A stretch of DNA of 64,000 bases, from assembly GCA_036417435.1 (NCBI GenBank), contig CM070901.1, positions 7,476,001-7,540,000 of the forward strand, in the 5' to 3' direction. Origin of the DNA: Inia geoffrensis (taxonomy: Eukaryota > Chordata > Mammalia > Artiodactyla > Iniidae). Numbering within the stretch: position 1 is the stretch's first letter; each line of letters begins with the position of its first letter. Under the pieces are notes generated by a model. That model was not told the DNA's origin. It searched no databases and saw only the letters and a program-made list of their open reading frames with translations. Of this stretch, positions 12,626-25,514 are shown in pieces. The translations under genes and the position numbers were made by a program.

Positions 12626-12639
12626 ATTAGCAGCTAGGC

Positions 12640-14225
12640 TGGCTGTAAGCTCTAAAATGACCTCATTTACCTAGGGGGTCTGACTTTAGAGAATTGTGGA
12701 AACGATTAGTAGAACACAAATAACCCAAGGGTAAAATAAGTGAGCAGTCAGCAGGGGTCTACTCAACCTGCACCCGTCATTAGGAAGAATTATCAGAGGC
12801 CAGTTGCATTAGCAAAATTTAGGGATCTAGTAATCAAGGCCATGTCAGGACATCCCATCGTTGCCATTTACATCTCCCACAACAAAGGAAGAAGAACGAC
12901 GCTGAAGGTTTCTTGAAGTTCCAGAAACAGCATATTCTGTACATGGAAAATTTAGGATTTTATGATGAGTAACACAAAAGTGTTCTAATTGACAGTGGGT
13001 CCTGGAACTGGGAAAGTATCTTCAAGTAGTGCAGGCTACTCTGCAACAGCCTTGCTGTTTGGGCCAAAATCCCGGCAGACTCTATGATGTTAAAGAAAAT
13101 AAAAGAACCTAGCAGTATTTGTGCAAAACTGTTGCATGCATGGAAAGTCTCAATGGGAAAATTGTATCACAGGCCCCTAGCCTTCCGGAGAAGGTGATGC
13201 CATCAGCCACTTATAATTTTATACTTTTTTGAAAACAACTCATGCATTCTGACAAAACTAGATAAATATCCCAGATATGGGTTTACCTGCTTTATGTCAG
13301 ACCTTACCCAGCACAACTACATGGGGTCTTACAGACTGTTTGATCCACCAGCATGTAATCCCACATAAAAGAGTTTCAGACCAAGGGATCTACTTTCTAG
13401 CAAAGGAGGTGTAAGAACAGCTAATGATCCTGGCCATATCATACTACATACACAGGCAGGACTGATAGAGGTTTGGTGCAAGCTATTGGCAATACTAATG
13501 AGGGACAACTCACAGTTAATAACTGAATCAAAGTTCCTTATTTAGTGTTGGGTCACCAATTGGAAGTATATATGGTATCGTGTGCCAAGAGCAGGAGTGG
13601 TCCTCCCAAAGACCCACTTGGGGAATCTGTACTTCCTATTTCCAGAAGGGGAACTAGGTCACAATGCTGTTAACTGATGGGGCCAGAGAGAAATAGGTGG
13701 TAATACTGCTCAGTACTCCCTTACCCAATCCTAATAATACATTAAAAATAGCAGCAATCTCAGCCAGAGACACACATCGTGACCAGTGACTCAGAAGCCT
13801 CAGCAATAAGGATATGATTTACCTCCAGCAGGTAAGACACCAAGACTAAAATCATCACTAGCTGAAGTTGAGAAAAATCTAGAATAAATGTAGAAGAGGG
13901 AAAATATAATTATCAGTTATGTTCTAGGACCACCTGAGGCAGCAGGATCTGTAGTTCTCACAAGTCCTAGTCTTCTTAGTTTTCCCCAGGAATAGAAGCC
14001 CATGTGGTTCCTGGAAGAGCTTTTTCCTTAATGCATATAAGGTAATGGATGCAGCCATCACAAGTAGACTGTGATAGACATGGAGATGCAAGAAAGAACT
14101 TGTGGCACATTTTCTGGGAATGTTGTCAGTGGATGTTCCCTTCAGGGAACATCTCAGCTTCAAAGAGCTACCTGTCCCAAGCTCACACCCGAGATGGCCC
14201 ACATTCAATGACTGAGAAAAAGTAA
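12640..14225 (+). mobile_element. Decayed endogenous retrovirus internal region, ERVL-like (pol relic)
   Basis: No frame is intact. Nucleotide-level landmarks resemble the pol gene of ERVL-class elements in sense order: an RNase H-like stretch near 13150-13220 ('cccctagccttccgg...gatgccatcagcca'), an integrase core-like block near 13378-13415 ('cagaccaagggatctac' then 'agcaaaggaggtg'), and a downstream block near 13590-13650 ('gacccacttggggaatctg'). The rest (to about 14225) would be the 3' internal region. No LTR was recognised at either side. Stops and indels are frequent, so it is an old relic. Recognition is by eye and moderately confident. Confidence 0.5.
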
Positions 14226-14307
14226 AGGATTAGCCATTTTTACCCCAATATAGAACAATTCTAATAGGACCCAAATAGCAATTCCTCTCTATAATCTCCT
14301 TTTCTAC

Positions 14308-14368
14308 CAGGTTATTTAACCAATGCCCTGTTGATGGAGATTCCTGTTGTTCCCATCTTTGGCACACA
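14308..14368 (-). mobile_element. Short antisense L1M 3'UTR scrap
   Basis: 'ttatttaaccaatgccctg' followed by 'ttgatggagattcc' and 'ttcccatctttggc' parallels the antisense L1M tail in which the same blocks describe 'ctgttgatggacattt' and 'gttgtttccatctttgg'. Only about 60 bp. Confidence 0.35.
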
Positions 14369-14399
14369 ACAGACCTGACACGTTTTCTCAATTATATGA

Positions 14400-14965
14400 A
14401 TTTAGTTTATTTAAAAATGGGCAAAAACTAGAATATTCATTGCACCAAGGAGACATACAAAAGGCCAAAATGTATATAAAAAGATGCTCAACATCACTAT
14501 TCATCAGGAAAATATCAATCGAAACCACAATTAGATATTACCTCACACCTGTTAAAATGCTGTTATCAAAAAGACAAGTGATGTCAAGTGTTGGTAAAAA
14601 CGTGGAGAAATTGGAATCTTTGTACACTACTGGTGGAAATTTAAAATGGTGCAGCCACAATGGAAAATAATATGGAGGTTCCCCCAAAAATTAAAAATAG
14701 AACTACCATATGATCCAGCCATCCTACTTTTGAGGATTTATCCACAAGAATTGAAATCCAAATCTTGAAGCAACATTTGTACTTTCATATTCATTGCAGC
14801 CTTAGTCACAATAGCCAAGATGTGGAAAAAACCTAAAAAACCCTGGATGGATGGGTAAAGAAAATGTGGCATATGCAGATAATGAAATATTATTCAGCCT
14901 TAAGAAGAAGGAAATTCTGCAATATGTGACAACAAGGGTGAAACAGGAGAACATGCTCTCAACAC
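14400..14965 (+). mobile_element. L1 LINE 3' part, sense
   Basis: Sense-strand end of ORF2 plus 3'UTR: 'aaaatgggcaaaaac', 'aaaaagatgctcaacatcac', 'ttacctcacacctgttaaaatg', 'ctactggtggaaatttaaaatg' and 'atagccaagatgtggaaaa' appear in order. The open frame 14347-14670 covers the ORF2 C-terminus (MYIKRCSTSLFI). The 3' end appears truncated, and no poly-A tail is evident. Confidence 0.88.
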
Positions 14966-15738
14966 AAGAAAAAAAGATTAAAAGCGACAATTATTTTATT
15001 TCTATATTTTAAAAATATTCTAGGTATGTAATTCTGACTTGAATATATTATCCATGAAAAAATGAAGAATTGAACTGGACTTTATAATGCAAATGTTATT
15101 TATCTAGCAGAATGGAACATGGATGTTCTCAGCAATAAATATTAAAAACAGGAGAAAAATTACTATGTACTTTATATTGGCTACTACCAAGAGTATGTAC
15201 TAAAAATACAATAGAGATTAAGCATTTCTAAATCATAATCTCTAAATACTGTCTTCATTCAAATCAAAATAAGAAAAATGTTCATTTTATACATAACTAA
15301 AAAGGATGGAAATGAAATTATTACCTTTATAAAGGTACGTTTTACACATACAATAAAGTATTCTTTCTTAAACTTTAACATTATTTGTTTGAAAAAATAA
15401 AAATGTGAATAAATCTAATTAAAAAGTGAGGTTTAAGGTAAAGTATATCCTCTGGTTATTAACATTAGCCTATCATATTGATAATAAAGAATAAACCCCA
15501 AAATATGAATATTTATAGTAAATAAAATCTATATACCAATGATTTAAAAAATCAACAATTGTTCATAAAATAAAAGTTTGAAATTTCAAAAGTTTTAAAA
15601 ACATTACAACTATAATTGTGACAAAAATACACTACCCTCCTAGGTAAATAAAATAATTAAATATAGACAATTAGTGTTTTCACAAAAACACTAAGTAAAA
15701 ATAATATAAATCAAAAAGGAATATTATGTGGGTTTTTT
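14966..15738. other. AT-rich sequence, nothing recognised
   Basis: Between two L1 fragments. Strongly AT-rich, with no frame or repeat family that I can support; it may include L1 remnants too diverged to see. Confidence 0.4.
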
Positions 15739-15739
15739 T

Positions 15740-17510
15740 TTGCTATTTTAAAATTTACCTAAGATTCAACAATATATTAACAAATTAAAAATAAAAATGC
15801 ATACAAAAACTTTACACCATGCCCAAGTGGGATTAATTCCAGGTGTGATTTGAAAATTAGTGAATATGATCCACTTCATCAATAGGCTAAAGAAGAAAAA
15901 TCAAATGATTCTATCAATTAACGTGAAAAAAAACCCTCTTACTTGAAAAAAATCCAACATACGTTCATTATAAAATTCTCAGTGAACTAGGAATAGAGGG
16001 AAACTTCCTCAACTTAATAAAGAACATCTACTAAAAAACTATAGCTAAAGTCGTATTAAATGTTAGAAGCCTGACCCTCTTCCCCTAAAAACAGGAACAA
16101 AGAAGGTCCTCTCTAACCATTCCTATTCAACAATGTACTGAATATCATAACAAGTATAGTAAGACTGTAAATGAAAAACTGCAGATATCGGAAACAACAA
16201 AATAAAACTATCTTTGTTCACAAATGATGCGATTGTCTATGTAAAAAATCCTGAAGAATTAACAAAAATATCCTGAAACTGGTAAGTGAATATAGAAAGT
16301 TTGCAGGATACAAAGTTAACATAAAAAATCAATTACTTTCCAATATAAAAAAATAAATAGGAATTTAAAAAGCTAAATAGCACCAAAAAATGAAATAGGT
16401 GGGTATAAATCTAATAAAAGCATACAGAATTTATTTGTGAAAAACTATAACACTCTGATAAAAGAAATAAAATTTCTAAATAAATGGAGCTATATTTCAC
16501 ATTTATGAATTAGAAGATTTGATACTGTTAAGATGCCAGTGTATTCCAAATCCATCTACAGATACAATGCAACCTCAATCAATATCCCAGAAAGCTATTC
16601 TGTACATACAACCAAACTGCCTATAAATTTTATATGGAAAGGCAGAAGACTTAGAAAAGCCAATATAATATCGAAAAATAACACAGTTGGCTAGCTACCA
16701 CTCCTAATTTCAAGGCTTGCTATAAGCTTTCAGTAATAAAGACAGTATGGTTTTGGCAAAACGAGAGACGCACAGATTATTGAAACAGAATGAAAAGTCC
16801 ACAAATATCTTGAAATAAATCTAATCAACTGATCTTTCACAAAGGAACAAAAGCATTTAAATGGAGAAAGACTAGTTCATTCACCAACAGTACAAGGATA
16901 ATTGAATGTCCATATGGAAAAAAATAAACCCATGCACAGACCTTACCTTTCACAAAATTAACTCGAAATGGATCATCCCTAAATATAAAATTATAAAACA
17001 TAAAGGCAAAAACATAGAATATCTGTGTCCTTGGGTTGGGCCATGACTCTTGGGTATTACAATAGTGCAGTCTATGAGAGAAAAAACAACACTGGTCTAA
17101 TCATGAGAAAAAAACAACAGAATAGTCCCGAATTGAAGGACATTTTATAAAATGGCTGACCCGTATTACTTAAAATTTTCAAGATTATGAAAAACAAGTC
17201 AAATCTGAGAAATTATCCCAGCCAAGCAGAGCCTAAGGAGATATAACGTCTAAACGTAATATAAGATCCGGATAGGCTTCTGGAACAGAAAAAGTAAATT
17301 AGAAGCTAAGGAAATCTGAATTATGGATTTGGGTTAATAATAATATATATCAATATTTGATCATTAATTGTAACATAGCTACCAAACTTGTGTAAGATAT
17401 TAATAGTAGGTGAAACTAGGTGGGGGGTATATAGGACCTCTCTGTAGTTTTAAAATTTTTCTGAAACTCTGTAAGTGTTCTGAAAAGTTTATTTAAAAAT
17501 AGAAATTAAT
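15740..17510 (+). mobile_element. Ancient L1M element with 3' end
   Basis: Sense L1 with reverse transcriptase-to-C-terminus ORF2 remains (15760-17000: 'caagtgggattaattcc', 'ctaggaatagagggaaactt', 'ctggtaagtgaatatagaaa', 'tttgcaggatacaaagtt') and an older-style 3'UTR at 17085-17510 ('tggaacagaaaaagtaa', 'gtgtaagatattaatagtagg', 'gggtatataggacctctctg'). ORF2 is broken everywhere. A stretch between about 17025 and 17085 is missing relative to the usual layout. Confidence 0.82.
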
Positions 17511-19790
17511 AATATTATTTTTAAAATTTTATTTCTTGACCTCTTGAAAGCTTTATTATGCTTGTCTTTCAAAATATTTCAAAATATTCTTGTAAGTTTG
17601 GTTTTCTGTTAGTTCATATCTTTAGTTAGAATATGATATTCTTTTATTTTCGGTTCTCAAACTGTCAATATAGACAATTTCTTTTGGAAAAGAGAGATAA
17701 ATAATCTAATGATACTCTTCATTCTAATGTATAACAAGAGAGTTATGGATATTTATAAATTATTCGTGCCTAAATTGGTTAACTATCATTAGAGAGAATT
17801 TAGAAGTAACTGTGAATTGTCATCATAGAAATCTGGTAGTTGTTTGAGACATGATAAAAGGATACAATAATAAAAAGGCAAAACATGGTTAAAATCCTTT
17901 AAATGCTGTTGTTGACTTAGAATATAATGTGTAACTGTAAAAGTCAGTTTTCCTACTTTCTCATTACAAAATTAATAGAAATACTTTTGGTCTGAATGAT
18001 TAATATACAGCTTGAAAAGTATTTATTGCCACATATGCTATTACCTTTGTCAAAGGAAGTCAATATAAGAACTGAATCTAGTTTAGAAAACTAAAACCAT
18101 AAAATGAAGTTTGAAATCAAACTATCTGTATAAAATCACATGTTAAAAAACTATATAAAATATAAGCATAATGGAACATCATTTTTTAATGACTGATGGA
18201 TATACATACTTGAAAGTATACCATAGTTTGTCATGTTATTGCTAAAAATATCCATTGCTTGGTACAAACAAAGTTAACATACACTTGTGAATGGCAAGAA
18301 ACAACAAAATATATGAAACAATAGTCATGGTTGGGCAAGAATCAAAAGAGTTGATAAACCTAAAATAAGGAACTTATCTATGTACTCATTTAAGTCATTC
18401 TAGCCAATGTGCCAAGATATAGTTTTTAGAGTGAAAGACCTCTAAAATAAATGTAGAAGTTTATAGGTGACAATATAAAATGTACAGTCCTTACATGTCC
18501 TTAAACTGAACTAAAAAAAATGAAAACAAGACACAGACACAAAAATTTACCCTCCATCTTTGAAAGACTGACAACAATCAGTAAATATTTTGAAAAATGA
18601 ATGGCCTCCTAAAACAGCTGAATATTTAAGATTTCATAAAATTTGTTTGCTTTTAAAAATGTTATTAGAATACTCAAAATGGTAAAATACACTTTATTAT
18701 GATAGTGGCACTCCCATAACTGACTATTCAAAATAGCCTTTTTTCCGCATAACTGTCAGAACTTTAGGGATTTTGATATGAATTAGAGAACAGAGTAAGA
18801 GATTAACCAGACATTTTCAAGTTTTTGACTCACAGAAGCCCAAACTTGTGTGTCTATAGGATGACACAAAAAAATAAAAGGTGGGGAGTCAACAAAATCT
18901 TTGTTTCATGTCTTTTTAAAATCAAATGTACAGCTCACTTCTTAACTGGTAAAAGTGTACAGCAAATTTCCCGCAATTGAAAAAAAATGTTTCCCTAAAA
19001 TAAAAAGAATATTAACTGAGTAAAATCCATCCTTAAATATTTGAAAAGTGTATAAATTTCCCAGATGAAACCAAATGCCAACAAACCCTCCACCTGCAAG
19101 TGTTTATGAATTCCTGATGCATGTCTGGGATGAGCTTTAAGTACTTATGAAATAACCAGCTGAATAGAAATTCATCACTCTATGGTCAGTTAGCATTAAT
19201 TCTACAAATCACTGTATACATGAGACTAGAGAATACTAACTGTGTGATACTGAAAAATGTAAAGATTGATTAACATTTCTTCTATAACACAGATGCAGCA
19301 GGTTCATTTCTTGTATGTATTGATGCTTTAATAATTAATGCAACTAATATTGTTAATTTTCCCCTTATATTACATTTGGAAAAAAAGTATTATTTAACTT
19401 CATTCAACAATGGCAATGATTTTCAACCTATCTTATACTGTAGAATATTGAGACATTGTGCCAAAAATCGGATTCTCTGGCCAAGTTAGTTTGGGAAACC
19501 GGAATGCAATTATCCTTTATTATATAGTCTGAAGGCATATTTGCCTGAGAGAAGTTCAGTAATGTGCTTCACTTTGTTTAATACTGAGTTTCCTATATAT
19601 ACTATCTGGATTGGAAACATCTGTGAAAGGAAAAGGTAAGTAGACTTATTTTAAGGAATGCTTATATGAGGAAAGCCACAGCAAGTAAAAAATTATTTTG
19701 TAATAATTCCAGCCCACCATTCTGCCTTCACAAAATAGGCCCTCCCTCCTATTATGAATGCCTTTCATTTTTAAGAGCCCAAATAGGTAA
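17511..19790. other. Unique AT-rich sequence, nothing recognised
   Basis: Over 2 kb without recognisable repeats or frames of note. Composition is strongly AT-rich; candidate unique intronic or intergenic DNA. Confidence 0.5.
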
Positions 19791-19794
19791 AAGT

Positions 19795-19950
19795 ATTATT
19801 TCATGTATAATTTCTGTATCCATAGCTAGACTCTAGGCATCTTAAGAGGAAAAGAGATCACACTATAAAACTTCACAGTTCAAACAGTGCTTGGAGCAGT
19901 ATCCTGAACACAGTATGTACTGAAATAATGTTGATGATTTAAATACTGAT
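19795..19950 (+). mobile_element. L2 3' end (probable)
   Basis: 'ctagactctaggcatcttaag' followed by 'acagtgcttggagcagtatc' and 'acagtatgtactgaaataatg' matches the order of the L2 3' terminus ('actgtgagctccttgagg ... cagtgcctggcacatagtag ... aataaatg'). Heavily diverged. Confidence 0.45.
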
Positions 19951-20010
19951 GTTTCTGACATAAGGCTGTTTCTACCTTTGATGAAGAATGAGTTGAGGCA
20001 AAATTTGTGC

Positions 20011-20014
<4 letters not shown>

Positions 20015-20053
<39 letters not shown>
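20015..20053. repeat. (TG)n microsatellite
   Basis: About 19 perfect TG units, likely length-polymorphic. Confidence 0.95.
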
Positions 20054-20055
<2 letters not shown>

Positions 20056-20961
20056 AATTCAATACCAAAATATGTAAGTTAGGAAAGTCCAAGTGGAATC
20101 TAAATCCTAAAATATTTTCTGGGTAATAGACCTATTTGTCCCTAGTCTAAGTTCCTAATTCTACATAGACAAATGTAATTTTAAAGACACATTAGCAGAG
20201 GTAATATCAGCAAAATGGAGAGCTAGGAGGTTCCAACACTCATCTCACCCACTAAAGAAAAAAGAAAAAATAAATAAATAAACAGCTGCAAAAAAAAAAA
20301 AAAATGCTCAGGGAAAGCTGTGGACTACAAGAAAGAAGCAGCAAAAATTCTGCTGAGCTCAAAAACCAAGAATGACCATATAGACAAACACAGGGAACAT
20401 TTTACTTGCATCACCCCTTCCCCAAGTCCAGAACATCACAGTGCCAGGAGGGACCCCTTTAGAGGAATTATAGCCCACAGGAAAAAGAACAGGAGAACCC
20501 CAGGAAGCCTGGCCATTGTGGACACTTGTAGCCTTTGCTACTGAGGTCTCCTTCAGTCTTCACTAAATACTTCAGTCTTCCAGCTGATGGGACTGCCTAG
20601 AGACCCTCTGCTACACCTACTCCTTGGGGATAGGGCTGTTGCAATGATGGTATGGTCCCCCAGGGGACCCAGTCACTGCTGTGCCCTGCTCTCCAAGATC
20701 AGAACAGTGCCTTAGCATATATGGACCACAGCTGCCAATGCTCTTAGACCTGTCCACAGTTCCAGGTCATAGATTTGCTCCAACATATCAGGGAAGCCTC
20801 TGCTGCTCTGAGCTCAAGTACAGGTTCCCAGAACAAGGCTTTGATGGACCACCACTGGGGACATGCTGCTACTGTCCCGCTGTGCCCCCTGCAGCTCCGA
20901 TGGGACTTTAATCCACCATCCTCAGGCTGTGTTGCTACTACACCCTGCCCTCTGGGCCCAA

Positions 20962-21030
20962 GCCACTACTCCTTGTCATTCCAGGACCCATGCCACTACT
21001 CCTTGTCATTCCAGGACCCATGCCACTGCT
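20962..21030. repeat. 30-bp tandem repeat in L1 5'UTR
   Basis: Two exact 30-bp units (20962-20991 and 20992-21021, beginning gccactactccttgtcatt) followed by a partial third (gccactgct). Because 30 is divisible by 3, all reading frames read through the repeat in register. Confidence 0.9.
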
Positions 21031-21504
21031 GTATCAACCCCTTAGCCAGAGTTACCATGATGATCCCCAGAGACACAGACCCTGGTTCCAAACGAGATCT
21101 GCACATGCTGACACCTTAGATACCAGTACCACTTCTGGAGCAAGTGTACTTGTACCTCAGTATTCAGGTTATGAGGTAGCTCTGAATGTGCCTGATCCCA
21201 GGATCACAGCTCTGCTGCTGCTCTGAGAGCCAGCATGTCAGACCAGGGTCTAGGAGGGATCCCCTTGGGTGTAACTTCCTCCCCCAGGAAAAAAAAAAGA
21301 AGAGGAGAACCCCAGTAGCCTTTGTCTCTTAGGATCCTAATAACCATAATGGCCACTGCCACACAGGACCTATGAAGTCTTGGCCACAGAAGACCCCCCA
21401 CAGTCTGTGCCGAGAATGGCTAAAATCTTCCCCACAGTGGGGATAAGATATGGTCTTTTAAGCACCAAAAAGCTCAAATATGCTCAAAATGATCTTCACT
21501 GAGA

Positions 21505-24500
21505 ATGGGGGTAGCTATAATTATGTCAAACAAAATAGACTATAAGTGAAAACCTGTAACAAGACAAAAAATGTTATTATATAATAACACAAGTTCAATT
21601 CCTGAAGAAGATTTAAAACTTATAAACATATACAAACTCAATAATGGAGCACATAAATATATTAAAAAATTATTGACAGACTTCAAGAGTGAAATATACA
21701 CCAATGCAATAGTAGTAGGGAACATTAATATACCACTTTCTACAATGAATAGATCATCAGATAGAAAATCATAGACTTGAACTATATATCAAATGAAGCT
21801 AACACATATATGGAACATTCCATCCAACAGTACCAGAATATATATTTTTCTCAAGCACACATGGGACATTCTGAAGGACAGACAATGTGTTAGATCACAA
21901 AACAAGCCCTACCAATTTTAAGAAAGTTGAAATATATATCAGGCACCTTTTAGTACCACAGTGCTATGAAACTGGAAATCAGAGGCAGGAGAAAAGCTGA
22001 AAAATTCACAAATATTTGAAAATTAAACAACACATCTCTGACCAACTAATAGATAAAAGAACAAATCAAAATGAAAATCAAAAACTATCTTGAGTCAAAA
22101 AAAAATGGAGACACAGCATACCAAAATCTATGGGAAGGAGCAAAAGCAGTTCTAAGGACAATTATAGTGATATAGGCATACATTTAAAAAAAAACTCAAA
22201 TAACCTAATCTTATATCTCAAGGAAATAAAAAGTGAGAACACATTAAGCTCAAAGTTAATGGAAAGAAAAATAATAAAGATCAATACAGAAGTAAATGAA
22301 TTAGAGACTAGGAAGACAAAAGAAAATACCACTGAAACTAAAAGGTTTATTTTTAAGATAATAAAATTGACAAGACTCACCAAGAAGAAAATAGAGATGA
22401 CTCAATTTAATAAAATTATAAATGAATGAGGAACAAATCATTCTGATACCACAGAAATATAAAGGATCATAAGAGACTACTATAAACACTTATATACCAA
22501 GAAATTGGATAACCTAGAAGAAATGGATAAATCTCTAGAAACATAACATACAACTTACCAAGACTAAATCATGAAATAATAGAAAATTTAACAGAATTAT
22601 AACGAGCAAGGAGATCAAATCAATACTTTGAAAATCTCCCAGCAAATACAAGCCCAGGAGTAGATGGCTTCACACGTGAAATCTACCAAACATTTAAAGA
22701 AGAATTAATACAAATATCTCTCAAACTCTTACAAAAAATTCAAGAGGAAACAACATGTCTGAACTCATTTTATGAGGCCAGCATCATCCTGACACTAAAG
22801 CCAGTCAAGGACACTACAAGAAAAAAAATTACAGGTCAATATGTTTGATAATATAGGTGTAGACATTCTCAACAACTTACTAACAAACTGAATTCAAGAA
22901 CACATTAAAAGGATCATATACCATGATCAAGTGAGACTTATTCTTGCAATATATAGTTGGTTTAAAATATGCAAATCAACAAATGTGATAAACCACATTA
23001 ACAGAAGGAAGGATAAAGATGACATGATTATTTCAATAGGTGCAGGAAAATCATTCGACAAAATTTAATATCCATTCATAATAAAAACTCTCAACAAATT
23101 AGTAATGGAAGGAACATTCCTCAGCATAAGAAAGGTCATATATGACAAGACCATACTCACTGGTGAAAAGTTACAAGCTTTTCCTTTAAAATCAGAAACA
23201 AAACAAAAATATCCATTCTTACCATTTCTATTCAACATAGTATTAGATACCCTAGCCATAGTAATTAAAAGAAATAGAAGTAGAAGTCATCCATATCAGG
23301 AAGGAAGACATAAAATTATCTGTTTTCAGATGATATTATCTTATACATAGAAAACCCAAGAGCATTCACCAAAAAAACTGTTAGAACAAATGAAATAAAG
23401 CTGCAAGATATAAAATTAACACTCACAAATCAGTTGCATTTTATATACTAATGAATTATGCTAAGGAGAAATTAAGAAAGCAACCCCATCTACAACAGTA
23501 TCAAAAAGGATAAAATACTTAGGAATAAATTTAACCAAGGAGGTAAAATACCTATACACTGAAAACCATAATATATTGATGAAAGGAATTTAAAAAGATA
23601 CACATGTTAATCTATCCCATGTTCTTGGGTTGAAAGATGGAATTAGTTTGTGAAAATGTCCAATGTATTCAAAGCAATCTAAAGATTCAATGTAATCCCA
23701 TTCAAAGTTTCAATGGTATTTTTCTCAGAAGTAGAAAAAAACCTATTCTAATATTTATGAGGAATCAAAAGGACCCTGAATAGCCAAAGCAATTCTGAGG
23801 AAGAAAACAAAATATGGAGACATCACACTTTCTGATTCCAAATTATACCACAAATTATATTATTATTATATTCCAAATTTATAGTAATCAAAACAGTATA
23901 GTATGGGCATAAAAACAAGCACACAGACCAATGAAACAAAATTCAGAGTGCAGATATAAGCCAACACATATGTGGTCAACTGATTTTTGACAAGGGCACA
24001 AGAAAATACAATGGAGAAAGAAATCTCTTCAAAAAATGATGCTGGAAAAACTTGGTATCCACATGCAAAAGAATGAAACTGGACCCCAGTCTTATGCCAC
24101 TCACAAAGTAAGTCAAAATGGATCAAAGATTCCAATGTAATATCTGAAACCATAGAACTTCTACAGGCAACCATAGGGAAAAAGATCCTCGACATTGGCC
24201 TTGGCAGTGATTTCTTGGGTAAGACACCAAAAGCAAAGGCAGCAAAAGCTAAAGTAAGTGGGACTACATCAAACTAAAAATCCTTCTGCAAAGTAAACAA
24301 TCAATGAATTGAAAAGGGAATCTACAGAATGAAGACAATACTCACAAATCATATACTTGATAAGGGATTAATAATCAAAGTATATAAAAAACTTATACAA
24401 CTCAAAAGCAAAAAAAAACATACCAATACAAAAAAGCAGTTTAAAAATGTGCAAAGAACCTGAGTAGAAATTTTTCCAAAGAAGACATACAAATAGCCAA

Positions 24501-24700
24501 TAGGTATATGAAAATGTGCTCAACATCACTAATCATTAGGAAAATGCAAATCAAAACCACAAAGAGATAATCACTTCACACCTGTTAGGATGGCTATTAT
24601 CAAAAAGATAAGCAATAACAAATATTGGTGAGGATGTGGAGAGAAGGCAACTGTTATACACTGTTAGTAGGGATGTAAAACAGTACAGCCATTATAGATA
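21505..24700 (+). pseudogene. L1 ORF2 relic of L1-3
   Basis: Endonuclease C-terminal part (21505-22000), linker (22130-22429 frame, with a K/E-rich stretch and FKIIKLTRLTKKK), reverse transcriptase (23105-23350 frame with the FNIVLDTLAIVI block) and the Cys-rich C-terminus near 24600-24680 are present in order. Stops and frameshifts are dense, and the catalytic Y/FADD box is not intact in any frame I can read. Confidence 0.82.
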
Positions 24701-24907
24701 ACAATATGGCGGTTTCACAAAAAAATTAACAATTGAATTACACTATGATCCAGCAATCTCACGTCTGGGTATTTATCCAAAAGAAGTGAAATCAGTATCT
24801 CAAGAAGCTATCTCCACACCATGTTCATTGCATCCTTGATCACAAGAGCCAAGATATGGAAACACACTAAATGTCTTTTAATGGATGAATGGATAAAGAC
24901 AATGTCT

Positions 24908-24969
24908 TATATGTGTGTGTGTGTATATATATATACACATATATACACATATATACACTATATATATAT
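24908..24969. repeat. Mixed (TG)n/(TA)n/(TATACACA)n tract
   Basis: Lies within the 3'UTR of L1-3: about 7 TG units, then TA units, then repeats of atatacac. Likely grew from the L1 3'UTR sequence. Confidence 0.85.
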
Positions 24970-25514
24970 CGTTTTATTATATTTACAGTATAATTGAATA
25001 TTATTTCTTCAGCCATAAAAAATAAGAAAAGCTTGGCACTTGCTACAACATGGATGAATCTGAATGTGTAGGTCGTTAGGCTAAGTGAAATAAGGCAGAC
25101 ATGGAAAGACAGATACCGTATGATACCATTTATATGTAGAGTCTTAAAAAAAAAAAAAGCCAATGCTGACTCTGATTGCCAAGGGTTTGGCAGGAGGGAG
25201 AAATGGGGTGGTGTAGGTCAAATGGTATACATTTTCAGTTATAAAACAAAGAAATTCTGAGGATCTAATGTACAGCATGGTGACTATAGTTAATAATAAG
25301 GGATTGTATACTTGAAAGTTGCTGAGAGTAGATCTTAAGCATTCTCATCTCACACACACACAGTTAACTGTGAGGTGATGGATATGTTAATTATCTTAAC
25401 CTGGTAATCATTCTACAATGTATATGTATATCAGATCATCATGTTGTGCACTTGAAATATATACAGTTGTATTTGCCAAGTTCTCCTCAATAAAGTTTTA
25501 AAACTCAAACAACC

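Larger units (their letters stand above)
20195..25510 (+). mobile_element. L1 LINE with 5'UTR and ORF2 but no ORF1 (L1-3)
   Basis: Sense L1. The 5' end is 'agcaaaatggagagctaggagg' in near-consensus form; the GC-richer 5'UTR extends to about 21490 and contains an A-run at 20289-20304 and a 30-bp tandem repeat. At about 21490-21510 the sequence jumps straight into the ORF2 endonuclease region ('gggggtagctataattatg'), so ORF1 and the ORF2 start (around 1.5-2 kb) are missing. ORF2 and 3'UTR follow to a terminal 'tcctcaataaagttttaaaac' near 25480-25503. All frames are broken. Confidence 0.9.

Noticed and set aside
20681..21226. Cluster of proline/histidine-rich frames up to 114 codons
   Set aside because: Lies in the GC-richer 5'UTR of an L1 and includes a 30-bp tandem repeat. 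No conserved domain.
24908..24969. Regular atatacac repeats resembling an array
   Set aside because: Units are simple dinucleotide variants without unique spacers; a microsatellite, not a CRISPR array.
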